46,192 bases of DNA. Origin: Acidimicrobiia bacterium. Its GTDB lineage: Bacteria > Actinomycetota > Acidimicrobiia > Acidimicrobiales > Poriferisodalaceae. Shown piece by piece: positions 7,761-19,642 of the stretch. The DNA lies in contig JAJDVQ010000090.1 in the NCBI GenBank assembly GCA_022826045.1, positions 1 through 46,192 on the forward strand, given 5' to 3'. Position 1 is the first letter of the stretch; the number at the start of each line of letters is the position of its first letter. The notes beneath the pieces were generated by a model that searched no databases, had not been told where the DNA came from, and was given only the letters and a program-made list of their open reading frames with translations. The translations under genes and the position numbers were made by a program.

Positions 7761-9347
7761 GTGACCCGCCTCGTGCGCACCTTCGTGGCCGATGCCGACG
7801 AGGTGGATGCCCTCCTGCGCCCCCGCGACGACATCGTGGCCGAGACGCCGCCCAGCACCAGCGATGGCAGCCACCGCTTCGAGCTGGCGGAGGGGCCGTT
7901 CACCAGCTACTCGCGTCTCGTGGAGATTGCGCCGGCTGCGGCGCAAGCGGCCGGCCCTGCTCACAGCACGGCGGCCGGTGTCACACGCCGCTACGAGGTC
8001 ACCGAGACGGTCAACTGGCACCTAGCGGTGCCGTGGTTCGGGCCGCTCTTCAACGTCGCCGTCCGGCGCGCGATGCACACGGGACGCACGGGCGACGGCA
8101 CACAGCCCGTCTGGGCACCTCCACGACGATTCACCCCACGCGCCGCCACCGTCATGGCCATGCTGGCAGCGGCGGCGATGCTGAGCGGCTACCTGGCGAA
8201 CGCGCCCTCAGAGTTGCACACCTATGCCGCGGACGAATTCGGTTCGGATCAAGCCGCACAGGGAGTGCTGGGCGCCGTCGTGCGCATCGGGACGTTGCTC
8301 GCGATCGGTGTGTCCGTGCTGGCAGACCGGCATGGCCGTCGACGCATCGTCGCGGGCGCCATAGGCGTGGGCATCACCGCCGCCGCGCTCGCAGCGCTGG
8401 CGCCGAACATGGTGTGGCTGGGCGCGTTCCTGCTGATCGGACGCACGGCGAATGCGGCGCTCGGAGCCACGGTTGTCGTGATGGCGCTGGAGGAGATTCC
8501 CGCCGGCTGCAGGGCGTGGTGCCTGTCGGTGCTGGCCATGTCGGCTGCGCTCGGCGCGGGCGTGGTGGTGTGGCTGCAACCGGTCTCGGATCTCGCGCCG
8601 TGGGCCTGGCGCATGTTGTTTGCGTTCCCGCTCATGGCGCTCGCGGCCGCCCGCCCCCTGCTGCGGCGACTGCCAGAAAGTCGACGGTTCGAGCGGCGGG
8701 GCCGGGATGTGACGCTGCGCGGCTACTGGCGGCCGATTGCGCTGCTGGGCGCCATCTACCTGGCATTCGGCCTGTTCCTGGGTCCGATCGACTGGTTCCG
8801 CAACGAGTACCTGCGCGACGAGCACGGCTTCAGCGCAGCCCTGGTGTCGCTGTTCGTGCTGGGCACTGCGACGCCCGCCGGCCTCGCCGTCTACGCCGCA
8901 GGCAGGCTCGCCGACTCGCGGGGCCGCCGCATCATCCTTGCCGTCGCCTCAGTGCTCGGGCTCGGCTCGCTGGTGGCGCTGTTCAACGTGTCGGGCGCCG
9001 CGCTGTGGCTCGCGGGACTCGTCGGGGCGATGCTGTCGGCAGGACTGCTGCCGACGCTCGGGGTATACCGCGGCGAGCTGTTTCCCACCGCCCTGCGAGC
9101 ACGCGCCGCAACCATCACCGGTGCCATGGGTGTCGTCGGCGCAGCCGTCGGCGTACTCGTCGCGGGCGCGCTGCGCACCGCTTGGGGGAGCTTCGGCGAT
9201 GTGATCGCGCTGCTGTGGGTGGGGCCGCTGCTGGCAGCCGCCGTCGCCGTGCTGTGGCTGACCGAGCGCAGCGGGCAGGAACTCGAAGAGCTGCATCCCG
9301 CCGATGCTGCAGCAGATCCCGAAGGCCCGTGGTCGCACGGCCTGTGA
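7761..9347 (+). CDS. MFS transporter with N-terminal soluble domain
   Basis: This 528-residue protein is of the major facilitator superfamily. The membrane part (about 130-510) has some twelve hydrophobic segments, the MFS loop signature ADRHGRRRI between helices 2 and 3 and its repeat GRLADSRGRR in the second half. This is the pattern of the sugar/aromatic-acid porter branch; the substrate cannot be read. The first 125 or so residues are soluble and not part of the MFS fold. They include EVTETVNWHLAVPWFGPLFN and could be an SRPBCC/START-like remnant (inference). The GTG start fits the divergent promoter. The hydrolase gene 40 bases downstream is probably in the same transcript. Confidence 0.85.
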   Translation: MTRLVRTFVADADEVDALLRPRDDIVAETPPSTSDGSHRFELAEGPFTSYSRLVEIAPAAAQAAGPAHSTAAGVTRRYEVTETVNWHLAVPWFGPLFNVAVRRAMHTGRTGDGTQPVWAPPRRFTPRAATVMAMLAAAAMLSGYLANAPSELHTYAADEFGSDQAAQGVLGAVVRIGTLLAIGVSVLADRHGRRRIVAGAIGVGITAAALAALAPNMVWLGAFLLIGRTANAALGATVVVMALEEIPAGCRAWCLSVLAMSAALGAGVVVWLQPVSDLAPWAWRMLFAFPLMALAAARPLLRRLPESRRFERRGRDVTLRGYWRPIALLGAIYLAFGLFLGPIDWFRNEYLRDEHGFSAALVSLFVLGTATPAGLAVYAAGRLADSRGRRIILAVASVLGLGSLVALFNVSGAALWLAGLVGAMLSAGLLPTLGVYRGELFPTALRARAATITGAMGVVGAAVGVLVAGALRTAWGSFGDVIALLWVGPLLAAAVAVLWLTERSGQELEELHPADAAADPEGPWSHGL

Positions 9348-9387
9348 ACGATCCTGGTGAGACTGCGCGGGACATGATGGGCTTGCG

Positions 9388-9966
9388 ATGCGCACTGCCG
9401 AAGCACTCCTGCTGACGCCAGGCGCCGGTGGCGGCGCGGATCATCGCACGCTCGTCGACATTGAAGATGCGCTGTCCGGCCGCCTGCCGGTGCGCCGGCA
9501 CGACTTCGCTTACCGGCGAGCCGGACGGCGGGCACCGCCGCGCGCCCCCGCCGTGGCCGCCGAATTGGCGGGCGACCTGCCCCGGATTGGCGCCGAGTTG
9601 GGCGTGTCGCCGGACGGCTTGGTGATCGGCGGCCGGTCGTTCGGCGGCCGTGTCTGCTCGATGGCGGTGGCCGACGGTGCTCGCGCCGCGGGGCTGGTGC
9701 TGCTCAGCTACCCGCTGCACCCGCCCGAACGGCCCGAGCGCCTCCGTACCGAGCATTTCTCCCGAATCAACGTGCCGTGCCTGTTCGTCTCGGGCACGCG
9801 TGATCCGTTTGCCTCTCCCGACGAGCTGGGCGAGCACACCGAGGCGATCCGGGGCCCGGTCACACTCAAGTTCATTGACGGCGCCCGACACGATCCCAAC
9901 ACGATCGCGGCGCGCCGGGCAGTGGTCGAACACCTCGGCAGCTGGCTCGACACGCTCAGAGGCTGA
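9388..9966 (+). CDS. alpha/beta hydrolase (KANL3/TEX30-like, dienelactone hydrolase superfamily)
   Basis: This 192-residue single-domain alpha/beta hydrolase carries the whole triad: Ser84 in the nucleophile elbow GGRSFGGR, Asp139 in SGTRDPFAS and His168 in GARHDP. An early LLLTPGAGGGADH supplies the oxyanion region. Such short proteins are annotated as KANL3/Tex30-like hydrolases with unknown substrates. It follows the MFS gene closely and may act on a transported compound (inference). It ends convergent with the duplicated membrane genes. Confidence 0.85.
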   Translation: MRTAEALLLTPGAGGGADHRTLVDIEDALSGRLPVRRHDFAYRRAGRRAPPRAPAVAAELAGDLPRIGAELGVSPDGLVIGGRSFGGRVCSMAVADGARAAGLVLLSYPLHPPERPERLRTEHFSRINVPCLFVSGTRDPFASPDELGEHTEAIRGPVTLKFIDGARHDPNTIAARRAVVEHLGSWLDTLRG

Positions 9967-9979
9967 ATCGCCTAGCCCG
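9965..9979. repeat. direct repeat copy 1 at duplication border
   Basis: GAATCGCCTAGCCCG occurs here and again at 10388-10402, 423 bases apart. Each copy is at or just beyond the 3' end of one of two paralogous minus-strand genes. It is sequence conserved from the tandem duplication. Confidence 0.7.
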
Positions 9980-9985
9980 CCTGCG

Positions 9986-10372
9986 TCAGTTGGGCTGGCC
10001 AGCGGCTGGCATCACCAACAAAGCCCAGTACAAGGCTTGAAGCGGAATCGCCACGATGGCCGCCTTCACGACGGATCGATTCCTTGTGCGCCACGCGACG
10101 AACCATGTGCTCGCCGCTGCGACACCAGCCACAGACCATGCCGCTACCGGATTTGGCGGCATCGGGTCATCCCAATCACCGACGAGCGACATGGTGACGA
10201 TCATGGTGGCGAAGACGACGACGCACACACTGACCACTGCCCAGAGGGTCCACGCATCTCGCGGCCGAGTGCGCCGAGCCGCCGAGTCAGCCGGAGGTAC
10301 CGGCAGCGGCCGCGCAGCAGATCGAGGCCGCGCCCCGCGGAGCTTCTGACTTCTGCCGCATCCGCCGACCAC
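9986..10372 (-). CDS. small two- or three-helix membrane protein, paralogue A
   Basis: A basic N-terminus is followed by hydrophobic segments around WTLWAVVSVCVVVFATMIV, AAWSVAGVAAASTWFVAW and VAIPLQALYWALLVM. It is clearly homologous to the gene just upstream at 10395-10769: both have V-G-D-W-D-[DN]-P-x-PP between helices 1 and 2. The start is uncertain. GTG at 10372 gives 128 residues. An ATG at 10361 matches the start of the paralogue (MRQ versus MRRQ) but lies in another frame that soon stops, so a frameshift near the 5' end is possible and the gene may be decaying. Function unknown. Confidence 0.55.
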   Translation of the reverse strand: MVGGCGRSQKLRGARPRSAARPLPVPPADSAARRTRPRDAWTLWAVVSVCVVVFATMIVTMSLVGDWDDPMPPNPVAAWSVAGVAAASTWFVAWRTRNRSVVKAAIVAIPLQALYWALLVMPAAGQPN

Positions 10373-10387
10373 GGCTAGAGCAAACCA

Positions 10388-10402
10388 GAATCGCCTAGCC
10401 CG
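10388..10402. repeat. direct repeat copy 2 at duplication border
   Basis: This is the second copy of GAATCGCCTAGCCCG. Here it spans the stop codon of paralogue B. Together with copy 1 it marks a 423-base duplication unit. Confidence 0.7.
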
Positions 10403-10769
10403 ATGTGGCGTCACCGTACGCATCACTGATCGCCGCCTGCCAAAACCACGCGTGAAACACGAGTGCACCTACCGAAACGAGCCGAAGAGATCGCAGGCCT
10501 GGCCGCCATCCGACCCAGACAGACGCCAATGCGCCGATGCTGCCAAGCAGCCATATGGCTGCACGAGGGGGAGGCGTGGGATTGTCCCAATCACCAACGA
10601 AAATGGCGACGAGCACCAAGATTGCCGAGTACACGACCGCGACGCTGGTCGCTGCCCAGATGACCCACGGGGTCACCCTGCCCGACGACGGCTCAGCATC
10701 GCGCGACTCGACTTGAGCACCCTCAGGCAAAGAGGGAACAGGACGGTGTCGCCGTGCCTGCCGCCGCAT
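10395..10769 (-). CDS. small membrane protein, paralogue B
   Basis: This 124-residue protein has a polar N-terminus of about 33 residues and then three hydrophobic stretches: WVIWAATSVAVVYSAILVLV, AAIWLLGSIGALASVWVG and LVSVGALVFHAWFWQAAI. The loop FVGDWDNPTPPP matches the equivalent loop of paralogue A. The ATG at 10769 lies only 7 bases after the stop of the secreted-protein gene, so the three genes form one minus-strand operon. I do not recognise the family. The second helix pair may work together with the secreted protein (inference). Confidence 0.65.
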   Translation of the reverse strand: MRRQARRHRPVPSLPEGAQVESRDAEPSSGRVTPWVIWAATSVAVVYSAILVLVAIFVGDWDNPTPPPRAAIWLLGSIGALASVWVGWRPGLRSLRLVSVGALVFHAWFWQAAISDAYGDATSG

Positions 10770-10776
10770 CACACCG

Positions 10777-11388
10777 CTACCAGTTGCAGAACCCGATCCA
10801 CTGCGGCAGCAGGTAGCGCCAAGTACTGCGACGGTGGCCTTCGAGATCCCACGATCCCCCACCTCCGACGATCTGATACACAATGTGACAGTGCAGCTGC
10901 TGCCAGATTGCAGTCCAGCTCTTCACGGTTACCTGCAGGCTGTGCAGGTCAAGGCAGTTGTGCATGTCGTTGTACAGCGCATGTGCTCCAGCGATAGTCG
11001 TCGCCGCACTACTTGACGAGGCGCGGCCGGCATTTGTTGGTACCAGATGGATCGTGTCGTAGCCGCGATTTGCTTTCCAGCTCACGCCAATCTGGTCCAG
11101 CAGCACACCGCCGCAGTCCAAGTACCCAGTGTCAGTACCGGCATTGCCGCACCAGCCAACGCCGAACCAGCACGGTCCCTGCTGCGGCTTCGCGTCCTCC
11201 GGAATTTCCTCCTGTGCCTCAAGGATCTTGGCGGTCCGCTTCTCGACCTTGCGCGGCACTTCGACTTCAGTCTCCGTGTCTCCCTCGCGGCCTTTACCGC
11301 CCGCCGCGCCCGCCGGTGTTCCAATCAAGGCGAGTGTGAGTGACGCAGCCACAAGCACAGACACCATCGCCGCACAGAACCGCTTCAT
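10777..11388 (-). CDS. secreted six-cysteine protein, hypothetical
   Basis: This 203-residue protein has a classic Sec signal peptide: KR near the N-terminus, hydrophobic core residues about 6-24, and probable cleavage after AGA near 28-30. A charged Glu/Lys-rich linker follows, then a domain with six Cys (PCW, WCG, DCG, NCL, HCH and a terminal FCNW), suggesting three disulfides outside the cell. The C-terminal part (VYQIVGGGGSWDLEGHR ... FCNW) recalls small secreted DUF2599-type proteins of actinobacteria, but I cannot confirm this. The start at 11388 has GGGAG a few bases upstream; an in-frame start at 11421 is less likely. It is the first gene of an operon with the two paralogous membrane proteins. 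Confidence 0.65.
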   Translation of the reverse strand: MKRFCAAMVSVLVAASLTLALIGTPAGAAGGKGREGDTETEVEVPRKVEKRTAKILEAQEEIPEDAKPQQGPCWFGVGWCGNAGTDTGYLDCGGVLLDQIGVSWKANRGYDTIHLVPTNAGRASSSSAATTIAGAHALYNDMHNCLDLHSLQVTVKSWTAIWQQLHCHIVYQIVGGGGSWDLEGHRRSTWRYLLPQWIGFCNW

Positions 11389-11474
11389 CCAATGTCTCCC
11401 AAGACCCATTGAGACAAGCACGAGCGTATCGCTGAGGCGGCGCGGCTGTCGGCACCGTCAAGCAGGCCCGCCAG

Positions 11475-12686
11475 TCAGCTGTCGATCCGATCGACGATCA
11501 TCTTGGCGATCTCCAGGCTCGAGGTGGCTGCAGGACTCGGGGCGTTCAGGACGTGGGTGCTGCGGCCGGCGACCGTGACGGCGAAATCGTCCTCGAGCTC
11601 GCCAGCGGGATCCATGGCCTGAGCACGCACGCCGGCGGGCGAACGCACGAGATCGTCGGCTTCGATGTCTGGCACCAGCCGCTGCAGCGCCCGCGTGAAC
11701 GCAGCCTTGTTCAGCGAGCGCCACACCTCGCCGGCTCCCGTGCGCCAGTAGCGACGGGCGAGTCGCCACAGGCCGCGATTGGCGATGTGCTCACGCAGCT
11801 GTGCCCTGCTGATGTCGCCCCAGCCATAGCCCTCGCGGGCCAGCGCGAGCACCGCGTTGGGGCCAGCGTGGATCGTGCCGTCGATCATCCGGGTGAGGTG
11901 CACCCCGAGGAACGGGAAGCTGGGATCGGGCACCGGGTAGATCAGGTTGTTGACGAGGTGCGAGCGCTCGGGCCCCAACTCGTAGTACTCACCGCGGAAC
12001 GGCACGATCCGGTAGCCGCCCGCCGCGCCTGCGAGCTCCGCGACCTGGTCGCACCGCAGGCCGGCGCAGTTGACGAGCCACGCTGCTTCCAGATCGCCCG
12101 TCGTGGTGGCGACACGCACACCATCTGCGGTTTCGCTGATCGCGACCACCTTCGTCGAGGTCCGCAGTTCGCCGCCTGCGGCTTCGATCTCGGCAATGAG
12201 AGCGCTGCACACGGCCTCGTAGTCCGCGATTCCGGTGCTGGGAACGTGCAACGCCGCCACGCCGGCGCAGTACGGCTCAAGCTCGGCCAGGCGCCGGGCG
12301 TCGATGATCTCGGCATCGACGCCGTTGCGCCCGGCGCGCTCTGCGAGCGCCGCCAGCCGCTCCTGCTCTGGCCCGTCGATCGCAACGATCACCTTGCCGC
12401 ACACCTCGTGTGCAATATCGTGCCGACGGCAGAACTCGACCATCGAGCTGCGACCTGCCACCGCCAGTGCGGCCTTGGCCGACCCCGGCCGGTAATACAC
12501 GCCTGAGTGCAGCACGCCGGAGTTGCGGCCGGTCTGGTGCAACGCCGGCCGGGCTTCGGCCTCGCAGATCACGACCCGACAGCCCGGATGGTCCGCCAGG
12601 TACCTGTGCGCTGTGGCCAAGCCGATGATGCCCGCCCCCACGACGGCGAGGTCGGCGCGGGTCGGCGAGGTCGAAGCGCTGGTCAC
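11475..12686 (-). CDS. lhgO: L-2-hydroxyglutarate oxidase (LhgO-like FAD-dependent oxidoreductase)
   Basis: This is an FAD-dependent oxidase of the DAO family that turns L-2-hydroxyglutarate into 2-oxoglutarate. The 403-residue protein has the dinucleotide-binding motif [16 protein letters not shown] near the N-terminus, then the family signature [27 protein letters not shown] and the C-terminal SPAGVRAQA are further LhgO features. The GTG start at 12686 puts the FAD motif about 15 residues in; the in-frame ATG at 12779 would add an unlikely leader. It is divergent from glpX. A broader hydroxy-acid substrate cannot be excluded. Confidence 0.85.
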   Translation of the reverse strand: MTSASTSPTRADLAVVGAGIIGLATAHRYLADHPGCRVVICEAEARPALHQTGRNSGVLHSGVYYRPGSAKAALAVAGRSSMVEFCRRHDIAHEVCGKVIVAIDGPEQERLAALAERAGRNGVDAEIIDARRLAELEPYCAGVAALHVPSTGIADYEAVCSALIAEIEAAGGELRTSTKVVAISETADGVRVATTTGDLEAAWLVNCAGLRCDQVAELAGAAGGYRIVPFRGEYYELGPERSHLVNNLIYPVPDPSFPFLGVHLTRMIDGTIHAGPNAVLALAREGYGWGDISRAQLREHIANRGLWRLARRYWRTGAGEVWRSLNKAAFTRALQRLVPDIEADDLVRSPAGVRAQAMDPAGELEDDFAVTVAGRSTHVLNAPSPAATSSLEIAKMIVDRIDS

Positions 12687-12831
12687 CGGGGCGAAGCTAT
12701 CGCCAGCGGCTGAACCTGGGCCCGAACGGCCCGTGAGCCCGATCACATGCGAACGGGGAACACAAGCGGAGCGGTGCATGGGGCCAAATCAGCAGGCTCA
12801 ACTCTCGGCGCATCCTCTAGGGTCGGCGGCG

Positions 12832-13869
12832 ATGACTGGCAAACGCAGATCCTTCGGCGAGCGAGGCCGCGACGATCCGGATCTCTCGCGGCAAGCTCCC
12901 GACCGCAACCTGGCGCTCGAATTGGTGCGTACGACCGAGGCCGCGGCCATGGCCGCCTCACGCTGGATGGGCCGCGGCGACAAAGACGGCGCCGACGGCG
13001 CCGCCGTGGACGCCATGCGGGTCGTGCTCTCGACCGTGCCCATGGACGGCATCGTCGTGATCGGCGAAGGCGAGAAGGACGAAGCGCCGATGCTGTTCAA
13101 CGGCGAGCTGATCGGCGACGGCACCGGGGCCCTGACTGACGTCGCGGTGGACCCGATCGACGGCACCACGCTGACATCGCTCGGCAGGGGCAATGCGATA
13201 GCGGTGATCGCCGTCTCGCCACGCGGCACCATGCTCGATCCCGGCCCGTGCGTCTATATGGAGAAGATCGCTGTAGGTCCCGATGCCAAAGGCGTAGTGG
13301 ACCTGAACCGGTCGCCCGCAGAGAACCTGCGAGCCATCGCAGAGGCCACCGGGCAGGGCTTGCGCGACCTCACCGCCGTGGTACTCGACCGCGACCGCCA
13401 CGCGGAGCTGATCGGGGAGATCCGCGAGACCGGCGCTCGCATCAGGCTCATTCCCGACGGCGATGTGGCCGGTGCCATCTCTGCGGCCGCGAGCGACTCG
13501 ACCGACGTGCTGTTCGGCATCGGCGGCACGCCTGAAGGCATCATCTCGGCAGCGGCGCTCAAATGCCTCGGCGGCGAGCTGCAGGGCCGGCTGTGGCCCC
13601 GCAACGACCATGAGCGCCAGGCAGCGGCAGCCGCCGGCTACGACCTCGACCGGGTGCTGCACATCGACGATCTCGTCCAGTCCGACGACGTCTTCTTCGC
13701 TGCCACCGGCATCACCGACGGCGAGCTGCTGAACGGCGTGAAGTTCTCGGCGCACCGCGCCACCACCGACTCGCTCGTGATGCGCTCCCGCAGCGGCACC
13801 GTGCGCCACATCAAGGCCACACACGACATCGACAAGCTCAGCGCGTACGCCGCAGTGGACTTCACCTGA
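12832..13869 (+). CDS. glpX: class II fructose-1,6-bisphosphatase GlpX
   Basis: GlpX removes the 1-phosphate of fructose-1,6-bisphosphate in gluconeogenesis. The 345-residue protein has the class II metal-binding motifs: [27 protein letters not shown] and DPIDGTT, plus the later GIGGTPEGI. It is the form used as main FBPase in actinobacteria. TAGGGT about eight bases before the ATG resembles a -10 box of a leaderless transcript. hisI starts three bases after its stop, so the two are cotranscribed. Confidence 0.94.
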   Translation: MTGKRRSFGERGRDDPDLSRQAPDRNLALELVRTTEAAAMAASRWMGRGDKDGADGAAVDAMRVVLSTVPMDGIVVIGEGEKDEAPMLFNGELIGDGTGALTDVAVDPIDGTTLTSLGRGNAIAVIAVSPRGTMLDPGPCVYMEKIAVGPDAKGVVDLNRSPAENLRAIAEATGQGLRDLTAVVLDRDRHAELIGEIRETGARIRLIPDGDVAGAISAAASDSTDVLFGIGGTPEGIISAAALKCLGGELQGRLWPRNDHERQAAAAAGYDLDRVLHIDDLVQSDDVFFAATGITDGELLNGVKFSAHRATTDSLVMRSRSGTVRHIKATHDIDKLSAYAAVDFT

Positions 13870-13872
13870 GCC

Positions 13873-14340
13873 ATGCCTGGGACCCAGCATCACAACTCGA
13901 GCAGCGAGCCAGCGCCGGGCGCCCCGGTCGTCAGCGAACTCGAAGAAGGCACAGTCGCCCGCATCGACTTCGGCAAGGTCTCCCAGATCGGCCGTGACGG
14001 CCACCAAGTCGTGCCCGTGGTGCTGCAGGACGCCGACAGCGGCGATGTGCTGTTCATCGGCTATGCCAACGAGGAAGCGCTGCGGCTCACGTTCGAGCGG
14101 CGCAGCGCTGTGCTCTATTCCACGTCCCGCAACGAGATCTGGCACAAGGGCGCCACCTCGGGCGACACGCTCTCGCTCGTCGAGGTGCGCGTGAACTGCG
14201 AGCAGAACTCGCTGCTGTACCGGGTGCGGCGCGACGGGGGCGGCGCATGCCACACCCGCGACGCCGACGGCAACTCCCGGCCGGGCTGCTACTACCGAGC
14301 TGTCGACAGCCCCACCGAGCTGCGCCACCTCGGCCGCTGA
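13873..14340 (+). CDS. hisI: phosphoribosyl-AMP cyclohydrolase HisI
   Basis: HisI opens the adenine ring of PR-AMP, step three of histidine synthesis, using zinc. The 155-residue protein has a non-conserved leader of about 30 residues, then IGYANEEALRLTFE, the signature SRNEIWHKGATSG, and the zinc Cys residues in VNCEQNSLLYRV and GGACHT. It lacks a HisE domain. Its position behind glpX, away from other his genes, is unusual but the identity is clear. Confidence 0.93.
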   Translation: MPGTQHHNSSSEPAPGAPVVSELEEGTVARIDFGKVSQIGRDGHQVVPVVLQDADSGDVLFIGYANEEALRLTFERRSAVLYSTSRNEIWHKGATSGDTLSLVEVRVNCEQNSLLYRVRRDGGGACHTRDADGNSRPGCYYRAVDSPTELRHLGR

Positions 14341-14450
14341 GTCGCGCCGACGGCCGAGTACATGAGGTCGCAGCCGAGGAAACAGAACGCGAGACCGGCG
14401 ATCGAGTAGATGCCGATGTTCTTTGTGACATGCGCGGGCCGAACGGTCAA
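14292..14450 (-). CDS. possible small single-helix membrane peptide downstream of atpC
   Basis: The frame that ends atpC stays open after its TGA. A TTG at 14450 could start a 52-residue peptide with one hydrophobic helix (NIGIYSIAGLAFCFLGCDLM) and a basic tail that overlaps the end of hisI in antisense. In mycobacteria a small membrane protein gene follows atpC, so this could be a short counterpart or a remnant. No good ATG or GTG start is available. Confidence 0.25.
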   Translation of the reverse strand: MTVRPAHVTKNIGIYSIAGLAFCFLGCDLMYSAVGATQRPRWRSSVGLSTAR

Positions 14451-14501
14451 GCCGCGATCAACGGCGACGCCTGTTGGCTGAGGAAGGTACGGCGACCGCG
14501 C

Positions 14502-14885
14502 TCAGGCGGCGCTGGCAACTGCGATGCGCGTCTCGGCCCAGGCCACGGCTGCCTTGGCCTCGTCATCGTCGGCATCGGCCGCGACTGCGGCCTGGGCGGC
14601 TTCGAGGTCGGCCTGCGCAGCAGCGACATCGATTTCGTCGGCCGCGTACGCCGCGTCGCTGAGGATCGTCACGACGTTGTTGCTGACTTCAACGAAGCCA
14701 CGGTTGAGCGCCAGTGTCACGATGCCGTCGGATGCCCACAGCTGGGTCTGGCCGATGTCGAGTGCGCCGATGAAGGCCGCGTGGTGGTCCAGGAAAGCGA
14801 TGTCGCCGTCGACCGTGCGCGTCACCACCTGGCTGCACTCGCCGCTGAACAGCACGGCCTCGGGCGAGACGAGTTCAACCTGCAT
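14502..14885 (-). CDS. atpC: ATP synthase F1 subunit epsilon
   Basis: The central-stalk subunit that couples rotation to catalysis and can inhibit ATP hydrolysis. The 127-residue protein has the N-terminal beta-sandwich (MQVELVSPEAVLFSGECSQV, then GALDIGQTQLW and the FVEV strand) and an Ala-rich C-terminal helical part (AAAQADLEAAQAAVAADADDD) that is acidic. Last gene of the atp operon, 68 bases after atpD. Confidence 0.93.
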   Translation of the reverse strand: MQVELVSPEAVLFSGECSQVVTRTVDGDIAFLDHHAAFIGALDIGQTQLWASDGIVTLALNRGFVEVSNNVVTILSDAAYAADEIDVAAAQADLEAAQAAVAADADDDEAKAAVAWAETRIAVASAA

Positions 14886-14953
14886 CAGTGACGCCTGACC
14901 GTGCTGCGCTGCTGTGGCGCATCGTCGGACTCAACAATCCTCGCCCGCGCCGC

Positions 14954-16450
<1,497 letters not shown>

Positions 16451-17419
16451 TTACTCGCGTGCACGGAACAAGTCCGCGGTACGGGCTTCGATGGTGTCGG
16501 AGAGCAGGTCGACCTCGCCACCGGTCTGCGCAAGCGCCTCGGCGCCGCCGACGATCTCCATGATCTCGGTGGTGATGGCGTCCTGACGGGCGCGGTTCAT
16601 GATGCGGGTCAGGTTGATCTTGAGCTCCTCGGCATTGTCGGTGGCTGCCTTCATGGCGCGCTGGCGCGCTGCATGCTCGGACGCCGAGGCTTCGAGCAGT
16701 GCCGAGTAGAGCCGGGCTTCGGCATAGCGCGGCAGCAGCCGCTCGAGGATGACGGCGGGTTCGGGCTCGAACTCGTACCCGCCCTCGGGGCCGCCCCCCG
16801 AGTCCTCGGCGCCGTCAGCGTCGTCGAACTCGCCCACCTCGAGCGGCATGAACGGCACGATCGCCACCGACTGATTGCCCATGGAGTGGAACTGGGTGTA
16901 GGCCAGCATGACCCGCTGGCAGCCGTTCTCGAACAGCTCGGTCGCCGCCGCAGCTACCTGCTGGGCGTCGGCATAGCTGGGCTGGTCGCTGAAGCCCTCG
17001 AAACCCGCTGCGATGCGGTAGTTGCGGAAGCGGAAGTACCCGAGCGCCTTGCGCCCCGACAGCACCAGCTCGTAGTCGCGGCCCTCCGCTGCGTCGGCAG
17101 CGATGGCCCGCTCGGTGGCCCGCAGGACGTTGTTGTTGTAACCGCCGCACAGCCCGCGGTCCGCGGCAATGGCCACGTAGGCAACCTTGGTCACCTCGGC
17201 CGGTTCGCGCAGCAACGGGTGGTCGGCTTCGCCGCCGGCGGACGCCAGGTTGGCGATGACCGCGGTGACCTTGTCACTGTATGGCCGTGCTGCCCGCACC
17301 CGAGCCTGGGCTCGGACGATGCGTGAGGCGGCGATCAGCTCCATGGCGCGCGTGATCTTCTTGGTGGCGTCGATCGACCTGATGCGACGCCGAAGAATGC
17401 GCTCCTGACCGCTAGCCAT
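16451..17419 (-). CDS. atpG: ATP synthase F1 subunit gamma
   Basis: Rotor shaft of F1. The 322-residue protein starts MASGQERILRRRIRSIDATKKITRAME, the conserved coiled-coil N-terminus, and ends with the matching C-terminal helix (RARQDAITTEIMEIVGGAEAL). In the middle (about residues 190-215) is an acidic, Gly-rich insertion (EFDDADGAEDSGGGPEGGYE), a kind of insertion also seen in mycobacterial gamma subunits. It sits 18 bases after atpA. Confidence 0.95.
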   Translation of the reverse strand: MASGQERILRRRIRSIDATKKITRAMELIAASRIVRAQARVRAARPYSDKVTAVIANLASAGGEADHPLLREPAEVTKVAYVAIAADRGLCGGYNNNVLRATERAIAADAAEGRDYELVLSGRKALGYFRFRNYRIAAGFEGFSDQPSYADAQQVAAAATELFENGCQRVMLAYTQFHSMGNQSVAIVPFMPLEVGEFDDADGAEDSGGGPEGGYEFEPEPAVILERLLPRYAEARLYSALLEASASEHAARQRAMKAATDNAEELKINLTRIMNRARQDAITTEIMEIVGGAEALAQTGGEVDLLSDTIEARTADLFRARE

Positions 17420-17437
17420 CGATGCTCAGTTCCCCGC

Positions 17438-19011
<1,574 letters not shown>

Positions 19012-19015
<4 letters not shown>

Positions 19016-19539
19016 GACAGGCGCTCCTTCATCTTGTCGAGCCGAGTGCGGACCGAGCCGTCGAAGACTGTGTCGCCGATCTGAGCGGTCAGTCCTCCGA
19101 TGATCTCGGGGTCCACTACGACATGGACGGTCACGTTGCGACCGCTGGCACGGCTCAGCGCCTCGGCCACCCGGTCAATCTGCTCATCGGACAACGCGAC
19201 TGCCGAGCGAACTTCGGCCACTGCCTCGCCTCGCGTGGCTGCCGCGAGTTCCAGCGCTTCGTCTGCGATGGCCTCGAGGTCGCCGCCCCGGCCGGCCCCC
19301 ACCAGCATCGCCACCACATTCAGGGTGACCGGTGAGGCCTGATCGGCCAGCAGGTCTTCCACGATGCCGATGCGGCGCGATGCAGGCACCGTGCGGTCTG
19401 ACAGCACGCGGCGCAGCTCTTCGTTGCCCGATGCAGCACGGCCCACCGATGCCAACTCGGAAGTGACTCGGTCGAGCACGTCTTCGGCCTCGGCGATAGC
19501 GACCACAGCGCCGGCGTAGCCCTCGGTTCGCCCGCTCAT
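19012..19539 (-). CDS. atpH: ATP synthase F1 subunit delta
   Basis: Peripheral-stalk cap linking b to alpha. The 175-residue protein has the six-helix N-terminal domain and the conserved C-terminal [30 protein letters not shown]. In mycobacteria delta is fused to a second b subunit; here it is the usual separate length. A 103-base gap separates it from atpF. Confidence 0.93.
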
Positions 19540-19642
19540 CGGTCGATCCTGATCATCAGTTCAACTCCTGTGAGGGTCCGCCGCCTGCCGTCACAGCCAC
19601 AACGATGCTGCGGGCGACGGCGGGAACCTTCGGCGGGATGGC

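Noticed and set aside
8033..9415. 460-residue plus-strand frame overlapping the MFS gene
   Set aside because: It lies in another frame of the MFS gene and is Arg/Gly/His-rich; the MFS frame has twelve helices and signature loops.
12958..14328. 456-residue minus-strand frame opposite glpX-hisI
   Set aside because: The plus strand carries conserved GlpX and HisI motifs throughout; the antisense frame shows none.
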